Source: Girardinichthys multiradiatus (lineage: Eukaryota > Chordata > Actinopteri > Cyprinodontiformes > Goodeidae). Taken from it: a stretch of 64,000 nucleotides of DNA. Shown one piece after another: positions 11,935 to 21,936 of this stretch. The notes beneath the pieces are model-generated. The model searched no databases, was not told where the DNA came from, and was given only the letters and a program-made list of their open reading frames with translations. Both the position numbers and the translations under genes were made by a program. Position 1 is the stretch's first letter; every line of letters starts with the position of its first letter. Where the stretch lies: contig NC_061794.1 in assembly GCF_021462225.1 (NCBI RefSeq), positions 41,602,914 through 41,666,913 on the forward strand. Direction: 5' to 3'.

Positions 11935-12185
11935 AATTAGATTATCATTGAAAAGTTCATTTATTTCTCGGTTCTGGGTTTGAGTCGCGGTCCAGTGTAT
12001 GGTGCATGGTGTTGGCATGTTTTCTCCAGGTACTCTGGCATGCTCCCAGTCAAAAACATGCATCTTAACCTTACTGGTCTCTAAATTGCCCTTAGGAGTG
12101 AATGTGTGTGTTGTCATGTAACAGGCTGGTGATCTGTCCAGGATCTACCTCGCTTCTCACCTACTGACTCCTGAAGATGAGCTGA
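11935..12185 (+). repeat. Common teleost interspersed repeat
   Basis: This belongs to the family seen in the opposite orientation at 927-1072. It has the familiar order of a GTTGGCATGTTTTCTCC block, a CTAAATTGCCC block and a CTGGTGATCTGTCCAGG block. It has no coding content and its class is uncertain. Confidence 0.55.
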
Positions 12186-12281
12186 TTCTGTCTGATTGGT
12201 GCATCTTTCTCCTGTGCATCATTCTGCTCAAACCCGTGGATCATCCAACAACAGATTAAGTATCATATGGTGCATCAGTGC

Positions 12282-12287
12282 TTTATT
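12282..12287 (-). terminator. Possible poly(A) signal of ubxn10
   Basis: TTTATT on the plus strand reads AATAAA on the minus strand, about 28 bases after the ubxn10 stop codon. If used, the 3' UTR would be very short. This is a simple hexamer match and needs transcript ends to confirm it. Confidence 0.4.
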
Positions 12288-12314
12288 TAATATTTCTCCT
12301 GTTGAATATAGTCA

Positions 12315-12989
12315 CTATTGAGAGATGCACAGCACTGATCTGTTCAGGATGCCACACCGTTCCAGAGTCATGTCCATATCTGTGAAGGTTCTACGTGGCA
12401 CATCCATGGTCTCGATGAAAGCCTCACTGTAGCTGGCAGCAAACCAGGCCTCTGCGCTGGCTCTCACCTCCCGCAGGGTGTCTGCAGGGTCAAAGTGTTG
12501 CTCGAACCTCCGACCACACGGTGCTCTTATAGCCAGAAGCAGACTGCCTGTTTTAGTTGTTGGTGGTGCTGTTTCTGAGGGATCTGACCAGGCTCCCATA
12601 CCAAGCTGTCCATCAGTCCTGTCCTCCTGTCTCCTGCTCTGGATCACTGCTCCATCAGACAGGCTGAGCTGCAGCATCATTTCATCCAAGCTCTTCCCCG
12701 GCCTGTCCTCGGACTGCCTGCTCCGTATGGATGGAAGGACTTGGTACTTGTTTAGAGACGCCGGTGGTGCGGCAGGAACCTGCTGCAGTAAATACAGAAC
12801 TTCCTCCTCGTTCCACCTGCGGGCCTGCCGAATTTCAGGCTCAGATCGGGAGCGGAGGCTTCTGTCCAGCCTCCTCCTGAGATGAGACTCTGGGGGTTTC
12901 TGGTCCATGTCTGAATCACATGCATGGAGCAAGCTGTTAACGGCGGTTCTGCTCCTCCCTTTGGAAGACTTTGGTCTTGCTAAATGCAT
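12315..12989 (-). CDS. ubxn10: UBX domain protein 10 (p97/VCP cofactor)
   Basis: This single-exon gene encodes 224 residues. UBXN10 recruits the AAA+ ATPase p97/VCP and, from published work on the family, acts with the IFT-B complex in cilium assembly. The N-terminal MHLARPKSSKGRSR closely matches the conserved start of the mammalian protein (MHMIRPKSAKGRTR), and LNKYQVLPSI near residue 80 matches its LNKYPVLPSI. The C-terminal 75 or so residues form the UBX fold, from LLLAIRAPCGRRFEQHF through IETMDVPRRTF to the end. The middle is rich in charged and polar residues and is probably disordered. The protein is shorter than the human one (280 aa), mostly in the linker. A possible poly(A) signal lies just after the stop. 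Confidence 0.9.
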   Translation of the reverse strand: MHLARPKSSKGRSRTAVNSLLHACDSDMDQKPPESHLRRRLDRSLRSRSEPEIRQARRWNEEEVLYLLQQVPAAPPASLNKYQVLPSIRSRQSEDRPGKSLDEMMLQLSLSDGAVIQSRRQEDRTDGQLGMGAWSDPSETAPPTTKTGSLLLAIRAPCGRRFEQHFDPADTLREVRASAEAWFAASYSEAFIETMDVPRRTFTDMDMTLERCGILNRSVLCISQ

Positions 12990-13815
12990 CGATACCCTCG
13001 GACGATTTCAGCTTTTCGCAAAGCCAAGAAAAGGCTGTTAGCAATACGGCTCAACCGGGGAAGCGTTCTAAGAACTTAAGCCTACTAATAAACATGTATT
13101 TACCACAAAATATATAAATATCCAAACGTTACGGTATCGTTAACCTTTCACGCAGTTGGAGCAGGAATTTACTTAACCTCTCTCCGGCGTCTGCAGGCGA
13201 TCTGGTAACCACGGAAACTAGTTTAGTTCGAGAGACCCCTGGTGTTCAGAGTGCGCAACTGCAGCTGACGTTTAACTTCGATGCTAATGTTTTCATTTGA
13301 CTGTCTGTGGTGCGTCTTATCTGACGATTTCGTCCTTCTGCTGCACACCACTACACCGACACATTTATCCTGCAAAATAAATACAATTTATGTAAACTGT
13401 TGGAAACAAATATATTTAGAGAGAGACACATTTTTTTTCATTTTATTTTACAAAGCAAAAATATTTTAAAAATCGAAATTGTGTTGTACAACTTAAAAAT
13501 TTTAATTAAAGTAGAAAAGAACAAATCATGTATGTCTGAAAAGGCTCTCAGTTTCCGTATGTTTTCTATTCTGTTGGTACAGATTTTTTTTTCCCCAGAA
13601 CTTTCTTTTAAAACCTTTGTTGTGTTCAGTGAATTTAATGAATGTGTGTGCCCAAGTCTTGAGTAAAAAGTTGCTGGATGTATGTGGGCCTACTGCTATG
13701 AAATTAAAGTGAAAACAAAAAAACATGGTTGATAAAACAAAAATACTTTGTGTTGTACCTAAGAATTTCCACTTAATATAAATTTGTCAATGAAAATCGG
13801 ATCATAAAAGCTTCC
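12990..13815. other. Upstream flank of ubxn10
   Basis: Non-coding sequence; the ubxn10 promoter must lie at its left end, near 13000-13250, where the base composition is more GC-rich. The rest is AT-rich and no gene is seen. Confidence 0.35.
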
Positions 13816-13819
13816 CATC

Positions 13820-13925
13820 AGCCTCAGCTCCATTTACTGAAGGGCCAAATTTGTTTCATTCTTGAACTGCTGTCGGGGGCTGCAAATGGCCTCGGGCCAC
13901 TCTGGACATCCCTGGCCTAAACAGT
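13820..13925. mobile_element. hAT-type transposon end remnant
   Basis: The run GGGCTGCAAATGGCC followed by CACTCTGGACATCCCTGG closely resembles the terminal part of hAT-Charlie-type elements common in vertebrates. Only this end is recognisable. Confidence 0.45.
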
Positions 13926-13929
13926 CTAA

Positions 13930-14335
13930 ACGTATAAGATTTTAAGGATGATTTTATAGGAGAATGGATGGAGCTAAATACAAAACTAACCTGCTTGAAA
14001 CCCAGTTAGAGGCTCAGAAAAAAAAAGACTAGGAAGAAGGTTCATCTTTCAGCAGGAAATCAACACTAAACATACAGCCAGAGCTACAATGGACCGGTTT
14101 AGATCAAAGCATATGTGTAAAAGTTGCCTAGTCAAAGTCCAGACCTAAATCCAAATAAGAATCCTGATGTTCAGAGACACCCCCCAATTTCACTGAGCCA
14201 GAAACTGCAGCACAAAGTGTTGACCCGGTTGAGCTGAACGCACAGACAGCAGCCAGACGTCTTGTAAATGAGATACGGATCTCAGTGAGACAACCTGTAT
14301 AAAAACCATAAAATTCAGCAGATTTAAAAAAAATC
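13930..14335 (+). mobile_element. Decayed Tc1-like transposase fragment
   Basis: The plus strand resembles the second half of a common fish Tc1 transposase gene: an eroded HLSAGNQH-like stretch, the ACATACAGCCAGAGC block around 14075, and AGTCCAGACCTAAATCC around 14137 that corresponds to the SPDLNPIE motif. Several frameshifts and losses are present. Confidence 0.65.
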
Positions 14336-15114
14336 CAAATGATTACAAAATAGTTTAAAATAACACATTTTCTTTAGAAAAGTAACCTATCATCAGCACA
14401 CCTCTGGATTTAACTCCTTATCAGCTCTATTACCAATGCATTAACTGTTAACACAAGCTGGATATATAACAATACAGCTTTTACCATTTAACAAGAAAAT
14501 GTCAAATCGGTGTGCGACTATACCACTTTATTCAACAATAATGTCACTTGTATTTTGCATTTTATTTACCAGATAAACCTTTAAACTATTTACACTTGTT
14601 TTCCACAAATTGATTTAGAAAAGGTGGATTTTTTGGTTCTGTTTTCACAATAAGACAATATAGGCCAGAATATACAGCAATTTATCTAGTGACAATGTTT
14701 TTCACATATATATGGTAGCATCAAACTGTTGTATATTTAAATAGAACAAACACAACTGACATGACATTGTGTACAAGCTATATGCTGATATTAAGGTTAC
14801 AATAAGAAAATGTATTATTTTCTAAACTAATTATATGGTTTCCCTTTCATAAATAATGTGCCCATAATGATCAAATATAGCTTTTTAATTCAACAAAGAG
14901 CACTTAAGGAACCGTAAAAATATGAATTTGAGTTACATGACGAATCAAAGAGAAACATGCCATATTATACCTAAAATTGGAATGAACAGGGTTACAGTCA
15001 ATGTGATAAATTACTCTTAGATATAGCACACATGCTGGAATCATCATACAGCAGCAGAAGTCTCCACAGCACTCCAGCAGGGTCCATCCAGACAGGTATA
15101 ACACTTGTTCATCT
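14336..15114. other. AT-rich region after cptp
   Basis: This probably includes the cptp 3' UTR (minus strand). Several TTTATT hexamers, for example near 14525 and 14562, read as AATAAA on the minus strand, and I cannot choose among them. Confidence 0.3.
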
Positions 15115-18100
15115 CTATGGTAAATCAAGTAGGTTGTGCTTTAGGTAAAGTTCCTCTATGATTAGGTACACCTCAGAAATGAGAGGCACAGCCTTCCCCA
15201 GGATGGCCACGACCTGCTCTGGAGGGCCAACGTTCATCACTTCAAAGAAAGTTGGACGTCCAGGGAGGGCAAAGAAAGCCATGCCAGCCGCCGTACGGAC
15301 CATCCATGGGTGGTGTTGGGCCAGGGACTCGTTGTACGCCTCCCTGCACATGACTGAAGTCTTGTCGTCCTCCTTGCTGGTTCGCAGGCGTTCCAGGAAG
15401 AGCTCAAGCCACCTCAATGCACGGTGGAGCCTCAGCAGAGTGCGGCACCCAGACTCAGGACAGATGCCCTTCTTGTCCACGTCCACCAGTTTGTTGTCCA
15501 GCTCAAACTTGACCATGGACTGCACGGTGGCATACTGACAGCTGTTCTCACTGTTCAGGAAGTTCACCAGGATCTGGATCTTGCTGACAGCGTCTTTAGA
15601 AATGAAACCAAAAACGCTCCCCAAGCTGTTCAGAAACCTGTTGAGAAGAAACATCCTATGAGCACTTTTATGTTTGCTCACTGTAGTGTGTTACAGTGTC
15701 TAGCTCTGAAACATAGTCAGACAATGCATAGAAAGAATTCTAAGAATGTACCAAGCTTAACCTCCAGTGTCTCCGTTTTAATGCTCATCATGCAAGGCAA
15801 GGCAAGTTTATTTATAGCACATTTCAGTAGCAAGACAATTCAAAGTGCTGTACATGGAAAAAAAAGAAAAAGACACATAATAGGAAAAGTACATTGCAGT
15901 GGCATAATGGTAATTAAATAAAGAGAATAAAAAAATGAATAATTAAAAAGATGATAATAAAAAAATAAATAAAATAGAGAATGAATGATAAAATAATAAG
16001 AAAATTAAAGTGAAGTTTGACTGAAAACTTAACTAATAATGTTTCGATGGCACAGTCAAAGGCCACTCTAAACAAATACGTTTTTTTAATTGATTTAAAG
16101 CAACTTAGGGTTTCAGCACTTTTACAGTTTTCTGGGAGATTTTTCCAGATTAGTGGAGCCAAGGAAATAAAAACTGCTTCTCCATGTTTGGTTCTGGTTC
16201 TGGGTATGCAGAGTAGATTTGAGCCAGAAGACCTGAGAGGTCTGGGTGGTTGATACACTGACAACAAGCTAACAGCACTGCTAAAACTCAGTACAGATTT
16301 ATTCCTCACAAACAGATATACTTACTTTTATAGGTACCAACCGAATTCCGTCGGTACTACAGAGTACCGACTCACGTGAAATCAAACGGTACCAGGTTTC
16401 GGTACCTAAATGCATCATTGTGACACTGAGGGAGTGGAAGATTGGACGATTTTCCATGCCGTACATGAACACATCATTGCACGCACAAGAGCGTAATGTC
16501 AGGAGCCACTGGTACCGTCAACAAAGCATGGCTGATACGTAGAAAACGCTCGAAAGTATGCTCCGCTTTTCAAAACGCGATGCAGACTATGCTCGCTGCA
16601 ATATTTGTGACGCAAAGTGCAAGACCAGCGGCGAGAATACTTCTAATCTGAGGAAGCACCTGGTTAAGTACAAGATTTCTCTCAAGGCTGAAGAGTGAAC
16701 AAATTTTCATCAGCCTCAGATCTACGCCTTCGACTCCTGCATTCGACACCGTCAGCACGCCAGCAACATGGGAGAAGAAATGTTTGAAACAAATTGGATG
16801 TTATAATATAGACAGCTGGATGTTGTTTTGATATTTTCATCCAAATGTATATATTGAGAAATGAATATGTTAAATTGAAAGTTATTAAACGAATTAACAT
16901 TTATTCCTGTTCCATTTATTTGCACACAAAAAAGTACCGAAAACTGGTACCGTATCGGTTCAAATGTGAAAGGTACCCATCCCCAATGCATGTATCCCTG
17001 TATGCTTCCATTTGTCTTTTTCCTTTGCCGCTGCCACACCAGAATTTGCTCACTGAGGGACAATAGAGGATATTTCTATTCTATCTATTTGCATTCAACA
17101 CGTGGTTAGGTCTTCAGCTCATGTGTTTAGTTGGATCTGGTGTCTCATCTTCCTCTTGACAATAGGACCTTCAGGTCAGACGGGTTTGTAATCCAGTCAA
17201 GCACAGTGATACCAGCTCATTCAACCAGGTATTGTTAGAAAATTACATCTGCACCTCAATGAACTTTGTCACCAGAACAAAGCATTTTAAATCAATGTAT
17301 TTTTATTCACCTGTGCAGCTCTTTAGTTGCCTTATGGTACGTTAAAGCTCTTTATAAATCAAGTTTTGATTTAATGAAACACCAAATGTGCTTGATAAAT
17401 AGCCGTGCTGAATTTGGACATGATAAAACACAGTGATGACAGTCACCACTGACTGTAGAAACTGCACACTGGAGCTCAAGTAACTTGGATTCTCTGCCTT
17501 GTCACCCTATCTACAGTCTCTAGGACCTCTGTATCCCCTGAAAAGAGGACTAAGGCCACTTCTGGTGTCGCCTCTGTTTTAGGAGTGACTTAACACAAGG
17601 AATGTGACAGTAATAAACCAACGTTCTGTATATGTTTGTGTTTGATGGCTCTTGAAGCACTGATTTGCAAAAAAGAACTGAAAAGTCCAAAGTTCCTGGA
17701 GCAAACGGAGCCACTAGAGGTGAAGTCATTCTCAAGACAACATGAACTCTCCTTGTAGGAAGCAGGTAAGACAGAAACAAAGTAGGAAGTGGCCTGGAGA
17801 TCACCTGCAGGCTGTGAGGCAGAGTCGTGTCATGGCCACGTTAGTGACCCAACCTGAACAGCAGGTTACCTCCAAACCCCAAGTCCTGAATGGTTGGTTT
17901 GGAAAGCAGACCAGAGGCACTTTCAGGAATCCAGCCTTAAATACTGTACTTTACCTTGATAAGCGCAAACCTTGTTGAGTGTATTTGTACCTCACATAAA
18001 TACTTTCTGCTTAAACATATTCTGCTACTTTTAATAACGTTATACGTACCTATTACCCCCATTAGTATGCAGGACAAAAACCCGACAAAATATTCAACAA

Positions 18101-18233
18101 TTTCTTACTTTACAAGATTTCTCCATCCAGCGACGTAGTGTTCAACGTAAACCTCTTTGTTTGGCGACAGGCACAACTGAAAACTGTCCAGGACCTCCTG
18201 CAGACAGAATTTCTGGTTCTCCGAACCTGCCAT
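15115..18233 (-). CDS. cptp: Ceramide-1-phosphate transfer protein
   Basis: CPTP moves ceramide-1-phosphate between cytosolic faces of membranes (trans-Golgi to plasma membrane) and has the all-helical GLTP fold. Two coding exons on the minus strand: exon 1 is 18233 down to 18109, exon 2 is 15637 down to 15115. They join in phase 2 within a Lys codon and give 215 residues, against 214 in human. The start MAGSENQKFCLQEVLDSF aligns with the family N-terminus. Family lipid-headgroup residues are visible: the Asp and Lys of ISKDAVSKI, both Arg of RTLLRLHRALRW, and the His of HHPWMVR. The C-terminus HNLLDLP matches the mammalian HSLLDLP. The 2.5-kb intron holds an L2-like LINE end, an hAT derivative and a Tc1 remnant. 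Confidence 0.96.
15788..16309 (-). mobile_element. L2/Rex1-type LINE 3' end in the cptp intron
   Basis: The minus strand encodes the typical last part of a LINE reverse transcriptase protein, with FISLAPLIWKNLPENCKSA then CFKSIKKTYLFRVAF, followed by the usual 3' end found near 15788 (GGCAAGTTTATTTATAGCAC read on the plus strand). 5' truncated and inactive. Confidence 0.7.
16325..16985 (+). mobile_element. Internally deleted hAT transposon with BED zinc-finger remnant
   Basis: Both ends are rich in GGTACC/GGTACCG words in inverted orientation (about 16330-16400 and 16930-16975), as in fish hAT elements. At about 16579-16670 the plus strand reads DADYARCNICDAKCK, then NTSNLRKHL, a BED-type zinc finger typical of the N-terminus of hAT transposases. 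The catalytic part is absent, so this is a non-autonomous derivative. Confidence 0.65.
16986..17095 (+). mobile_element. LINE 3' tail fragment
   Basis: The segment ends with CTCACTGAGGGACAATAGAG then GATATTTCTATTC, the usual 3' end of L2/Rex1-type fish LINEs. Similar tails lie at 20204-20390 and 41290-41440. Confidence 0.55.
17180..17670 (-). mobile_element. Decayed Tc1-like transposon fragment
   Basis: Blocks near 17190-17225 and 17440-17640 resemble, in order, the minus-strand transposase gene of a second fish Tc1 family (for example CCAGTCAAGCACA and, later, GAGCTCAAGTAACTTGG). The part between them is unrelated or heavily changed. No open frame remains. Confidence 0.55.
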
Positions 18234-18728
18234 GTTGGGTTTTCTCTATCAGGAAACCTGTTAACAAAACCAACTAAATGAATAAAGAACAGCGACCAGC
18301 AGCTGGAAGAGGAATCGGGCGTAAAGTGATAGAGTCAAAGAGCGAACACATTACCGGCGAGAAACGTTCAAAGTGATGGGGTTAAAAATCAGTAAATGCC
18401 TTTTTTTCTACAGGTGATTCCTATTCTAATCCATTCCCACTGCGCAGACTCGAACCGGAACAAATCTGGAAATCAGTGAAATGCCTTCAAAGTAAAAGTA
18501 CGGGGAATTAAAAAACGGAAGTCACTCGCTAACTCCCTAAGTTTGGTTTTGAATGTTTAGACTTGGTTAACATTTCTCTTAAATTATCAACTTAAAAAAA
18601 ATGCAATAAAATAGCTATAGTTTTGAAAAAACTAACTATAACTATTTACAAACTAACCAGAAACTGGTAACAAGACTAGGAACTTCTTGTGGTGAATGGT
18701 GCGACACAAGATAAGATTAAAAGTGTAA
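18234..18728. other. Upstream flank of cptp
   Basis: Non-coding sequence that should contain the cptp 5' UTR and promoter at its left end. No recognisable core element fixes the start site. Confidence 0.35.
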
Positions 18729-18745
18729 AACACACACACACACTC

Positions 18746-18786
<41 letters not shown>
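18729..18786. repeat. Compound CA/TA/CA microsatellite
   Basis: A (CA)n run, an uninterrupted (TA)n run of about 13 units and a second (CA)n run follow each other. The central TA tract can form a cruciform and is likely to vary in length between individuals. Confidence 0.9.
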
Positions 18787-19249
18787 ATGTTTGTGACTAT
18801 TTACATTGTATGTAGATTCTCACTAAAGGCGTCAAAACAGTGAATGAACACATGTGAAATTATGTAGCAAACAGAAAATTGTAAAAGAACTTTACATATA
18901 TGTTTTATATTTTAGATCCCTTAAAGTAGCCGCCCTTTGCTGTGATGACTGAAATATTAACCTTTAGCCTCTATGAACCTCTGGGAAATTCTTTCAAGAC
19001 TCTGGAAAACCATTTCAGGTGAGCACCTCATTCAGCTCATGGAGAGAATGCCAAGAGAGCAAAGCAGTAATCAAAGCAAAGGGTGGCTATTTGGAAATGT
19101 TTAAAGTTGTTTCACACTTTTTGTTTACAATATAATTCCATGTGTGTTCGGTAATAATTTTGTTGCCTTTAGTGAAAATCTACAATTTAAATAGCCATGA
19201 AAATAAAGAGACCCTTTAAGTGAGAAAGTGTATCTAAAACTTTTGACCG

Positions 19250-20203
19250 GTAGAGTACACGTACATATACATAGACTGTCTACATTTGTACAAAATAAAA
19301 AATAAAATAAAAGGGTAAGCAGAGATGGAGCTGGGTGTTCTTGAGCCACTGTTCAGCAGACTGACTGCAGTGGAAAAGAAACTGTTGTTGTGACGTGAAG
19401 TCCTGGTCCTGATGGACCGGAGTGTTTTAGGGAGGAAGGGAGGAATTAAAACAGACTGAACCCAGGGTGAGAGGTGTCAGCTGCAATTCTGGCTGCAAGT
19501 CAGGTCCTGAAGACTTAGAGTTCCTGCGGAGACGGTAGGTTGCAGCCAATCACCCTTTCCGCTGAGTGGATGATTCGCTGCAGCCTGGCCTTGTCCCTGG
19601 CCAAGGCTCCTGCAAACCATACTGTGACAGATGATGTAAGAATAGCCTCAATGACGGCAATGTAAACGTTTACCATCATCTTCACTGGAACGTGAAACAT
19701 TTTCAGCCAAAGTTTTTTCAGCTCCATTAGTAATGAGGCCAATAAGAGTGGTGTCATCCGCAAACTTCAGGAGTTTGACAGACCGATGACCAGACGTGCA
19801 ACTGTTGGTGTACTGGGAGAATAGAAGGGGGTGATCCAGTATTGATGATCTGAAGGTCAGAGACATGCTGCCCCAGCCAGACGAACTGCCATCTATCCGT
19901 CAGGAAGTCAGTAATCCACCTGCACAGGGGGTCAGGGACATTCAGCTTGGAGAACTTGTCTCTAAGCAACGCAGGAATGATAGTATTGACAGCAGAGCTG
20001 AAGTTCACAAACATTACCCTAACATAGGATCCTGGGGAGTCCAGATGCTGAAGGATGAAATGGAGAGCCATCTTTACAGCGTCATCTACAGATCTATTAA
20101 CTCTGTAGGCCAACTGTAAGGGATCCAGGAGAGAGTTTGTGATGGTCTTGATGTAAGTCAAGACAAGGCGTTCAAAAGACTTCATGACTACAGAAGTGAT
20201 CAA
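19250..20203 (-). mobile_element. L2/Rex1-type LINE fragment with reverse transcriptase
   Basis: Minus-strand frames, broken by shifts, together give the palm and thumb of a LINE reverse transcriptase: SVVMKSFERLVLTYIK, DPLQLAYRVNRSVDDA, then LLKFADDTTLIGLI with the catalytic FADD, and AVIEAILTSSVTVWFAGAL. The 3' region continues to about 19250. The exact clade (L2 or Rex1) is uncertain. It is 5' truncated and not functional. Confidence 0.82.
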
Positions 20204-20390
20204 AACTGTTCAGTATTTTTATCTTATCTTGTAAATGTTTCCCCAACTGTACAGTCTCTTATTTTTATTTTTTGTTTTCCATATTATTTACTTATGTGTG
20301 TATCTGCATCCTTCCAATTGTTTTTCACTTTGCTGCTGGTACACCTGAATTTCCCCACTTTGGGACAATAAAGGATATTTCTATTTCTAC
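20204..20390 (+). mobile_element. LINE 3' tail fragment
   Basis: The stretch from about 20330 (CTGAATTTCCCCACTTTGGG, then ACAATAAAGGATATTTC) is a typical 3' end of L2/Rex1-type elements on the plus strand. It abuts a minus-strand LINE, so the two come from different insertions. Confidence 0.6.
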
Positions 20391-20634
20391 TTTGATCAGA
20401 AAATTGTTGGTAAAACCCCTAAAAATGTTTATCATTATTATGGAGATCAAAAAGATATTAGAGTCACAGTAGCCCCCAAAATGTATTGATACTTTTCTTA
20501 GCATATAAATTGTTGCCATTATTAACTAAGTTTGTTTTGGAATAATTGTTGACAATCTTTCAATAAAAGGAGTATTGCTGGAGGAATTGCCTTAATGGTT
20601 CTATTTAATTGGGCCTAAGTACACTTCATCTTAT

Positions 20635-21640
20635 TTTATTTATTTAAGTTTATTTGATAAGGACAGACACACATTGACATAGACCAACTGAACAAAACAG
20701 CAGTCCCATGTTTGCGTCATAGTTCAATAGCAACAGCTAATTCGCAGCACTTGTCCCTAGATAGGCTTTTTTTTTTTTTTTAAAGTACCTCTAAAAATTA
20801 AAGTAATAATCATTTAAAATAGCACAACATAATGTTGACAACATCTACAAACAAACAAGCAAACAGTGAAACATAAAACATCAAAAATGTGTACAATTCT
20901 GTTTTTGACATAACAAGAGTTTTGTTTGTTTTTTGAACATACTAAAACTGGTTACAGACTTTAAATCAACAGGAAGTGAATTCCAAACTGCAGTTCCTCT
21001 CACGGACAGAGCACTTTGAGCCAAAGTGGTTCTTCGAAAGGGGACCTTATAATTTCCATCTGAAGCTGCTCTGGTAGATCTGCTATTGCCCTGCAGTCTC
21101 TGTATGCAATCGCTTAATGGTGTAGGTGCATATCCATGTAAACACTTAAAAATCAATTTTAAAAGATTATAATTTATAAAATTAGTAAAGTCTAAAATGC
21201 CGAATTTGGCCAAAATGTGACAATGATGGAATCTGATTGGCTTTTGATTTAAAACCTTTAAAGCCCGATTATAGAGACTTGCTAATGGTTTGAGTATAGT
21301 TTGACCAGTCTGAGACCAGAGAGTGGCTCCATATGAAAAATGTGAGAGAATCATTGAGTTCAAAAACATCTCTGCACAGTGAAGTGTTAAACAATTTCTA
21401 ATAATTTTATAACAATTTATATTTGATCTAACAGTTTTGCTGATTTTATCAACATGGCTCCTAAAATATAGCTGAGCATCCAGAATTATTCCTAAATACT
21501 TTTCTTGTGATACTTGCTCGATAGGATCCCTATTGATCTGGATATTCAAGGACTGTAATGACGTTTTCTTGATTGAAAAGCAAATACACTTTGTTTTCTT
21601 TGTATTGAGAGTTAGTCCCATCAACAAAGCTACTGTGGGA
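20635..21640 (-). mobile_element. LINE fragment, reverse transcriptase C-terminal part
   Basis: An uninterrupted minus-strand frame (within 20881-21640) encodes LTLNTKKTKCICFS, VSQEKYLGIILD, ILSHFSYGATLW and RGTAVWNSLPVDLKS, the usual order downstream of the catalytic core of L2/CR1-like reverse transcriptases. The untranslated 3' end runs on to about 20635 and finishes in TTATT-rich sequence. The catalytic core itself is missing. Confidence 0.8.
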
Positions 21641-21850
21641 CAAAACGTTGCCATCACCAACCAAAACAAGTTGTGCCACTTCGCAATAAAAAAGCGAATA
21701 AGCATAGAGAGCATGAAAGGGCGGTGTGTAGTCGTTGATGGCCTTAACTGGGAATGGGTCCCAGATGGAATTCCCCTTGGGGCCCCATGCAATCTTGACC
21801 ACGCAACAGCGAGTTTAATTCTTAAACAATATTTCATATTTCTTTGCTTG
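21641..21850. other. Unclassified segment open on both strands
   Basis: The minus-strand frame of the neighbouring LINE continues through this segment without a stop, but the protein no longer looks like a LINE; a second minus-strand frame and the plus strand are also open. I do not recognise it. It may be another repeat into which, or beside which, the LINE inserted. Confidence 0.3.
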
Positions 21851-21936
21851 AATTAGTGCATGCATTTGTTAATGTGAAAAAATGCGTGCGATACGTTTTG
21901 ATAACATATTTAAGGCAGAGCGGGTGTTTTACTCTA

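Noticed and set aside
17742..18138. Plus-strand frames in the cptp intron as exons
   Set aside because: No splice signals or recognisable protein; the end of this region overlaps cptp exon 1 on the opposite strand.
18729..18786. Regular repeats as a CRISPR-like array
   Set aside because: These are simple CA/TA dinucleotide runs without spacers, and the genome is a vertebrate one.
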